Shown here piece after piece: positions 59,257 through 64,000 of a DNA stretch of 64,000 bases. Both the position numbers and the translations under genes were made by a program. Origin of the DNA: Tanytarsus gracilentus (lineage: Eukaryota; Arthropoda; Insecta; Diptera; Chironomidae). A model generated the notes under the pieces. The model saw nothing but the letters and a program-made list of their open reading frames with translations. It was not told the origin of the DNA and ran no database searches. The stretch lies in assembly GCA_038502055.1 (NCBI GenBank), contig JAXRKN010000036.1, positions 4,154,001-4,218,000 of the forward strand, written 5' to 3'. Every line of letters starts with the position of its first letter. The stretch's first letter is position 1.

Positions 59257-60909
59257 TCATAGTTCAGAGTAGTTTTCAACAAAAATCTTTTTATAAATTC
59301 CAAGTGAATTAATTTTATATGTCGCAATGAGCTCTTTCTTCAACTCTACGTAGTTATTTAGGATGTCCAGTGCAAAATCTTGCATCACCAACTGAATGTC
59401 GGAAATGAAATCACATATTAAAATTTGTTTCGGCACGGCTTCGTCGTCTTTGATGCGGGTTGAGCAAATTTGAGACCTTTGAAATTGTGTTGATTTTATT
59501 TGATCGAAACTATCGTCGAAAAATCGAGTTTTAAGTGGAACTTGCTCTTGTTCGAGTTTTTCGTTATATTCCTCAAACTCTTTTTTTAGGGCTGCGTATT
59601 TCTCGAGACCAGGTAAAATTTCATCGAGTTCACTGTTGAAATTGATTTGAAATTCAAATATTTTAAAATATATAAAATTTCTAAACTCACTTTTCCATCG
59701 TAATTAACGTAATTTTCAGGTCTCTGAAGCAATTTATGCTTTTTTTGATAAAATCTACTTTTTTCGAGTAGGCACTATCCAATTTTTCTACTTTATGGAA
59801 GCTTTCTATGGACTGATTGAATTGCGATAACATCATTAGTGAATTGCCGTATGACCATAAATTTTCAGAGATGGATGCATGATCCACGGCCGCTTTTAAA
59901 ACTATTGCTGAGTCATTGATGTAGTTTGATCGTTGAAAAATTGTTCCCAAGCTTAAAAGCGGAATATCTTTGTATTTTCTTGGCGCAAAGTGAATTGCTC
60001 GGCGTGCACATTCTTGAATAAAATAAAAGGTTTAAAAATCGAAGGATAAATGTTTTAAATTAATTACCAATTGCTTCTTTTGCATTTCCTTTGTACCGCC
60101 AATAAAATGATGTGAGCGTATATAATTTCCAGGAGTTTGGATTACTTTTTAATTGCGAGTGTAAAATGTGAGGAAAATTTGCTGACGAAATGCCAATTGA
60201 AGCTAAAAATCAAATTTCAGTTAAAATTTTACTTCAAGTTTTAACAAATTTTTAAATACCAAGCTCTTTCGATCCTAAACTCAACTCGCGATCCATTTTT
60301 AATTTTTGTCTTTTTTTCATCGCCTCTAAATGTTCAAAGAGTCCCATTGAAAAATCTAGAGGTGCAAATAAATCACATTTCGGAAGCGGTGTTGTCTTTG
60401 TTGTAATTGAGGTCGAGTCGACATTTGTCTTGTAATTAATTCGTTGGAAGTAACTTTTTGTTAATTGATTAAATAAATCATTTTCATCGATAAAATAGTC
60501 GGGTATGCATGAGATTTTCTTGGTAAGTTCGTTGGAGAAAAGATCTAGAGAGTTCATTTTACTCGTGAGATTACTCTTGATAAGAACCAGTTCCTTCATG
60601 AGATCATCCAGTCTTTTCTAAAAAAAATCAAAATTTGGAATTTTTAAATGTGTAAAAATAAATTTCCATACTTTATAAACGCTTTGATTGAGAAACGCGA
60701 CCAGGTCATTAGAGTTTTTCATATAATATGGTGATGTTAGCTATAAAAAAATGACATTAAAACGAAAGTTAATTTAATCACAATCAACTCACGAGTGGAA
60801 GTATCAATGGGGGATTTAAATCATTATTTAACATCCAATGAGTGACAGCAAAAACAGGTGGTTGAAACAGGCAACAAAAAACGAGCAATAATTTGGCGAT
60901 GTTTAACAT
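59257..60909 (-). CDS. TTC17: TTC17-like TPR protein, short form
   Basis: Resembles the N-terminal half of TTC17, a tetratricopeptide-repeat protein linked to actin polymerisation and ciliogenesis in vertebrates. Minus-strand exons: 60793-60909, 60672-60740, 60260-60617, 60068-60202, 59691-60012 and 59257-59632; 458 residues. It begins with a signal peptide (LLLVFCCLFQPPVFA) followed by THW, as in TTC17. The next exons have NDLVAFLNQS and the TPR-like segments NSWKLYTLTSFYWRYKGN, RRAIHFAPRKYKDIPLLSLG and AIVLKAAVDHASIS; then GNSLMMLSQFNQSIESFHKV. The last exon is a charged, coil-like tail (KEFEEYNEKLEQEQ). Vertebrate TTC17 is over 1100 residues with a second TPR block, which is absent here. 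The phases all agree and the stop is clean. Confidence 0.8.
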
Positions 60910-62032
60910 CTTGTCTAAAATATTCTTTCGCATTATCACATGAAAAAATTAATTTCAATCAGATATTTTTTACCTTTTTCTTCTTTAGAGATTTCTGAAA
61001 TTTTATATTTTTTCGCTTTGATTTCATTTGATGAGATTCTAAAGCATATTTTAATTCATGCACTGATACATCTCTTTTTATAGAAGTAATGTTTTAAAAA
61101 TTAGCTTCCAAATTTTCTTAAAATACGTAAGATTCAACAAAAAATATTAAATTCAAAAAATTTAGTGTTAATATAATAATAAATAGGTATACAATGTGAT
61201 TTTTGATATTGTTAGGTAAGAAAAACGCATTTTCGTGGGATTTAGAAATAAATGTGGCTTTAAAATTAACCTTAAAAATATAATAAAACATGACAAAATA
61301 AAAAATACAATTTTTTAATTTTTTTTGAATAAAATAAAATTTGAAATTAAATATTAAAAAAGAATAATTTGTTGGACATATCGTAAACATCAAAAAGTTT
61401 ATGCTTGAAAATATTCTGCTTGATTTTTAAAAAACCATAAGCCGTTGTGATTTAAAATCACGTGTACTAAAAAATAAAAAATTTTATCATCTTGTAAAAT
61501 AATTCAACTTTTGTAAAAATTTAAATTTCTTGCTTGATTAAAATGAGTGCAGAAAAATTCTCAATTGTAGCTTTTAACTACAAAACTTGAAACCTAAAAG
61601 AAACAAAGGAAAAATGAGTTTATTATTTAAACTTTCAACATAAATAAAATGTTTTTATTTAACTCTCAATTTTTTATGTGACTCAATCAACATACATAAT
61701 GATGTAAAAATATATTTAAACAAAATTAATAAATTTTTCATTTGACGTGTTAACTACGAAGAATTATTGGAAGAGTAACACATTGTTTCATTTCTTCGTT
61801 TTTTTGTTGAATTCGTATGTTTAATTAATTATTAATTTTGTCCAATCGTCAACAGAAATATTTGTCTCAATCACTCGATCCGTGTTTCATAAAATGCTCT
61901 ATAGAAATATTTTCAACACATACTTATTAATCTAGAATAGAATACGATATAGAGAGAGATATAGTTGGGGATAAAACATTGCTCAATTCTTATTTAAAAT
62001 GGCCAAAAATGCAGAGATCGACAGGACTCGAT
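60910..62032. other. Spacer upstream of the TTC17-like gene
   Basis: Extremely AT-rich, over 1.1 kb. The 91-codon minus ORF at 61118-61393 is compositionally biased and not called. Confidence 0.55.
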
Positions 62033-62224
62033 TTAACCTTGTTTGCAGAGCAAGTTGGCGAATCGAAAAATGCGGAACCAAGCGAAGCTATTCAAGTTGA
62101 GCTTCGCTCTTGGTGTCTCCTGAATATCCTGTGCATTCTCAGCCGCTTCTCCCTCTGAAGTTGATCCGGCCGCTTTCTTTTCAGGTGTCTTTTTTTCAGT
62201 TGATTTCATCGATGGCGAAGTCAT
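62033..62224 (-). CDS. Small unassigned ORF, basic/acidic N-terminus
   Basis: Encodes 63 residues starting MTSPSMKSTEKKTPEKKAAG, then an acidic part (SEGEAAENAQDIQETP) and an aromatic, hydrophobic end (NSFAWFRIFRFANLLC). I do not recognise the family. The start lies four bases after a good minus-strand acceptor (CTTTTTAG), and the G+C content is above that of its surroundings, so it may be the first coding exon of a gene with an upstream non-coding exon. A potential donor (CAAG followed by GTTAAA) sits right at its end, so it could also continue into another exon. The coding call is modest. Confidence 0.45.
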   Translation of the reverse strand: MTSPSMKSTEKKTPEKKAAGSTSEGEAAENAQDIQETPRAKLNLNSFAWFRIFRFANLLCKQG

Positions 62225-64000
62225 GACTCTAAAAAGGGAAGAGAGAAAAGTAATGTAAGTGAGAGAATTGATTGAGGAAGGTCGCGAATTCTCATTTCCA
62301 GTGCGCAATCGCTCTTTTACATAAGCTTTGTCTTATCAACATAAAAGGAAGGAAATAAAAAAAAAATCCGAACAATTCACAAAACTACGCAATCTAAATT
62401 TTGTTGTTCATTTTATTAAAATGCGGCGTTTTAATGAATCTCTATTTGTTTATCAATTCCCATCATGACACAACCCAATAAAATATCAATTAAGGAAAGA
62501 AACACGAATTAATCAGAACTATCAATTCTCAGCTATTCTTTTCTCTCTTGCAACGCAATAAAATTCACTCTGAAATTATGTTTTATGGCGCGACAACATG
62601 CAACGTAATATTTTTATTCATTCATTGATAGCACGCTCACTTTTTTACGAATTTCGTAAGTGGATGTCACTCTTTTATGGCAAACAGCTCGCTGTCTGAA
62701 AACATTAATTTAATTAAAATGATACGGAGGATAGCTTTTATAGATTTTTCCGCCCTCATCTTGTCACACATGTGACACACGTGAAATTTTCTTCAATTAA
62801 TTTTTCACAGTCAATTATGGTTGAATGAAAATTGCTGGGAAAAACTAGGTTAAGCGATCATTAAAAGTGCATACTGCAATTTGCATTAGAAAGCATCTCA
62901 TACGATTTATTCAATTAGATCATTTGCGGTTTTAATTTGATGTTGTCGGTTTTCGATCCTCATTCAATTCATAAAAATTAAGCTCGGGATTTGTCGAATG
63001 AAAGATGCAGAGATTTTTTTAATTTTTATGGATTCGTTTACACCCAGTGAGGAAAAAGATTAACTGCAAGGTCGATAAGATTTAAAAACTAATGATTAGA
63101 TTTTTCTCTTTGGGAATCAAAAATTTTCGCCCACGTTCGCACATAATAATCACAATGTGGCCCCTAAAGTTTAATTTATTCCAAGAAAAATATTAATTTA
63201 TTGAATTATGGCACTTTGCGATTTAATAAAAAAGTTAATAAATATTATTTAAGACAGCATTCGACTACTGTACTGACCTAAATCTCTTCTCGTCGTTACG
63301 ACCATGTGCGTAAAACTCGACTTTTGTATGATTTTTCTTTTTTGCTTGTCAACCGTTGCCATAAATATCTTTAATGAATTATATCGCGCTTCTTTTTCAC
63401 AATTGTCTCGCCTTTTTGTGTGTCATTTGATTGCCGGATTAAACAATCCATATGACATTTACAAAAAAACTCAACATCAATTTTTCATTTACCTCTCTTT
63501 ATATTTTGAAATTTGACAGAAAAGTGAATTTATGAGTTTTGTATGCACAGACAAATTCAGAGTGTCTTGAACTCGATAAGAAGTCATTTAAATATTTGAA
63601 CGTAAAAATATTTTTCTTTCTTCTCTTTAAAAACTTTCAAAACATAATTTGTTTGTCAGCTAATTATCACACGCATTTCAAATTTCCATGCTCCCGCACT
63701 TGTCTGTACCATATCGAATCTCGACTCATGTAAAATATTATATTGCGTTGTAAAATTTCAATTATATTTTTCACTCATGTAGCCATTTGATCTCCTCTCA
63801 CAGTCTCCAATTTCCACGATGTGTCGAAAAGGGTAAAACTATCACAAGTCCAAGTGAGTGTGTGTATCCATCAAGTTTTTCCTTCGAAAATAATTATTTT
63901 TGTACATAGGAAAACAATTTGGCGCTTCTATTTATTTTTGTACACTATGAAAAATCGATTTCAGATTCTCATTGTAGGTTTTTTCAGAGGATGAAGAAAA
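62225..64000. other. Right-end DNA without recognised genes
   Basis: AT-rich sequence with small ORFs at 63304-63516 and 63539-63733 that show no domains and no splice context. It could be intron or leader DNA of the small gene at 62.1 kb or of a gene beyond the window. Confidence 0.5.

Noticed and set aside
1..64000. CRISPR arrays, bacterial operons, viral insertions
   Set aside because: No regularly spaced direct repeats, no prokaryotic gene organisation and no recognisable viral proteins; the window is plain insect nuclear DNA.

Overview
The window is eukaryotic nuclear DNA from an insect, most likely a nematoceran fly. The grounds are very AT-rich non-coding DNA, many short (about 50-150 bp) GT-AG introns, and proteins that closely match fly families (zipper, troponin I/wupA, armitage, DMRT). 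The species cannot be named from the sequence. I traced about a dozen genes exon by exon, checking splice signals and reading phase at each junction.

Layout. 1-3.4 kb: 5' end of non-muscle myosin II heavy chain (zip, minus). 5.1-6.3 kb: CNBP (minus), sharing a short divergent promoter with RBM22 (plus, 6.7-8.0 kb). 8.6-10.5 kb: RSPRY1 (plus). 11.2-12.3 kb: proteasome alpha1, Prosalpha6 (minus). 13.4-16.9 kb: secreted group III phospholipase A2 with a duplicated catalytic cassette. 17.5-21.1 kb: armitage/MOV10L1-type RNA helicase. 21.3-22.4 kb: Tollip. 22.9-25.9 kb: VPS50/syndetin. 26.5-29.6 kb: DMRT factor with a 2.3 kb intron. 33.0-38.2 kb: synaptotagmin-12-like gene (minus), with an inverted-repeat element in one intron. 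40.2-52.6 kb: troponin I (wupA, minus), with four mutually exclusive central exons and three alternative C-terminal exons. 52.6-59.2 kb: upstream DNA holding a perfect ~390 bp tandem duplication, a series of MEF2-type sites, several CRE palindromes and a decayed non-LTR retrotransposon end. 59.3-60.9 kb: short TTC17-like TPR gene (minus). 62.0-62.2 kb: small unassigned ORF (minus). The rest is AT-rich intron or spacer.

The first 26 kb is a compact array of mostly housekeeping genes: RNA processing (CNBP, RBM22, armi), protein turnover (RSPRY1, proteasome, Tollip) and endosome recycling (VPS50, Tollip). The right half holds long-intron, tissue-regulated genes (DMRT, Syt12, wupA). The points most worth a second look are the PLA2 cassettes, the Pro/Ala/Glu-rich alternative troponin I C-terminus, the MEF2/CRE array upstream of troponin I, and a 48-bp sequence that supplies the 3' splice site of an RSPRY1 intron and recurs 3.5 kb away.
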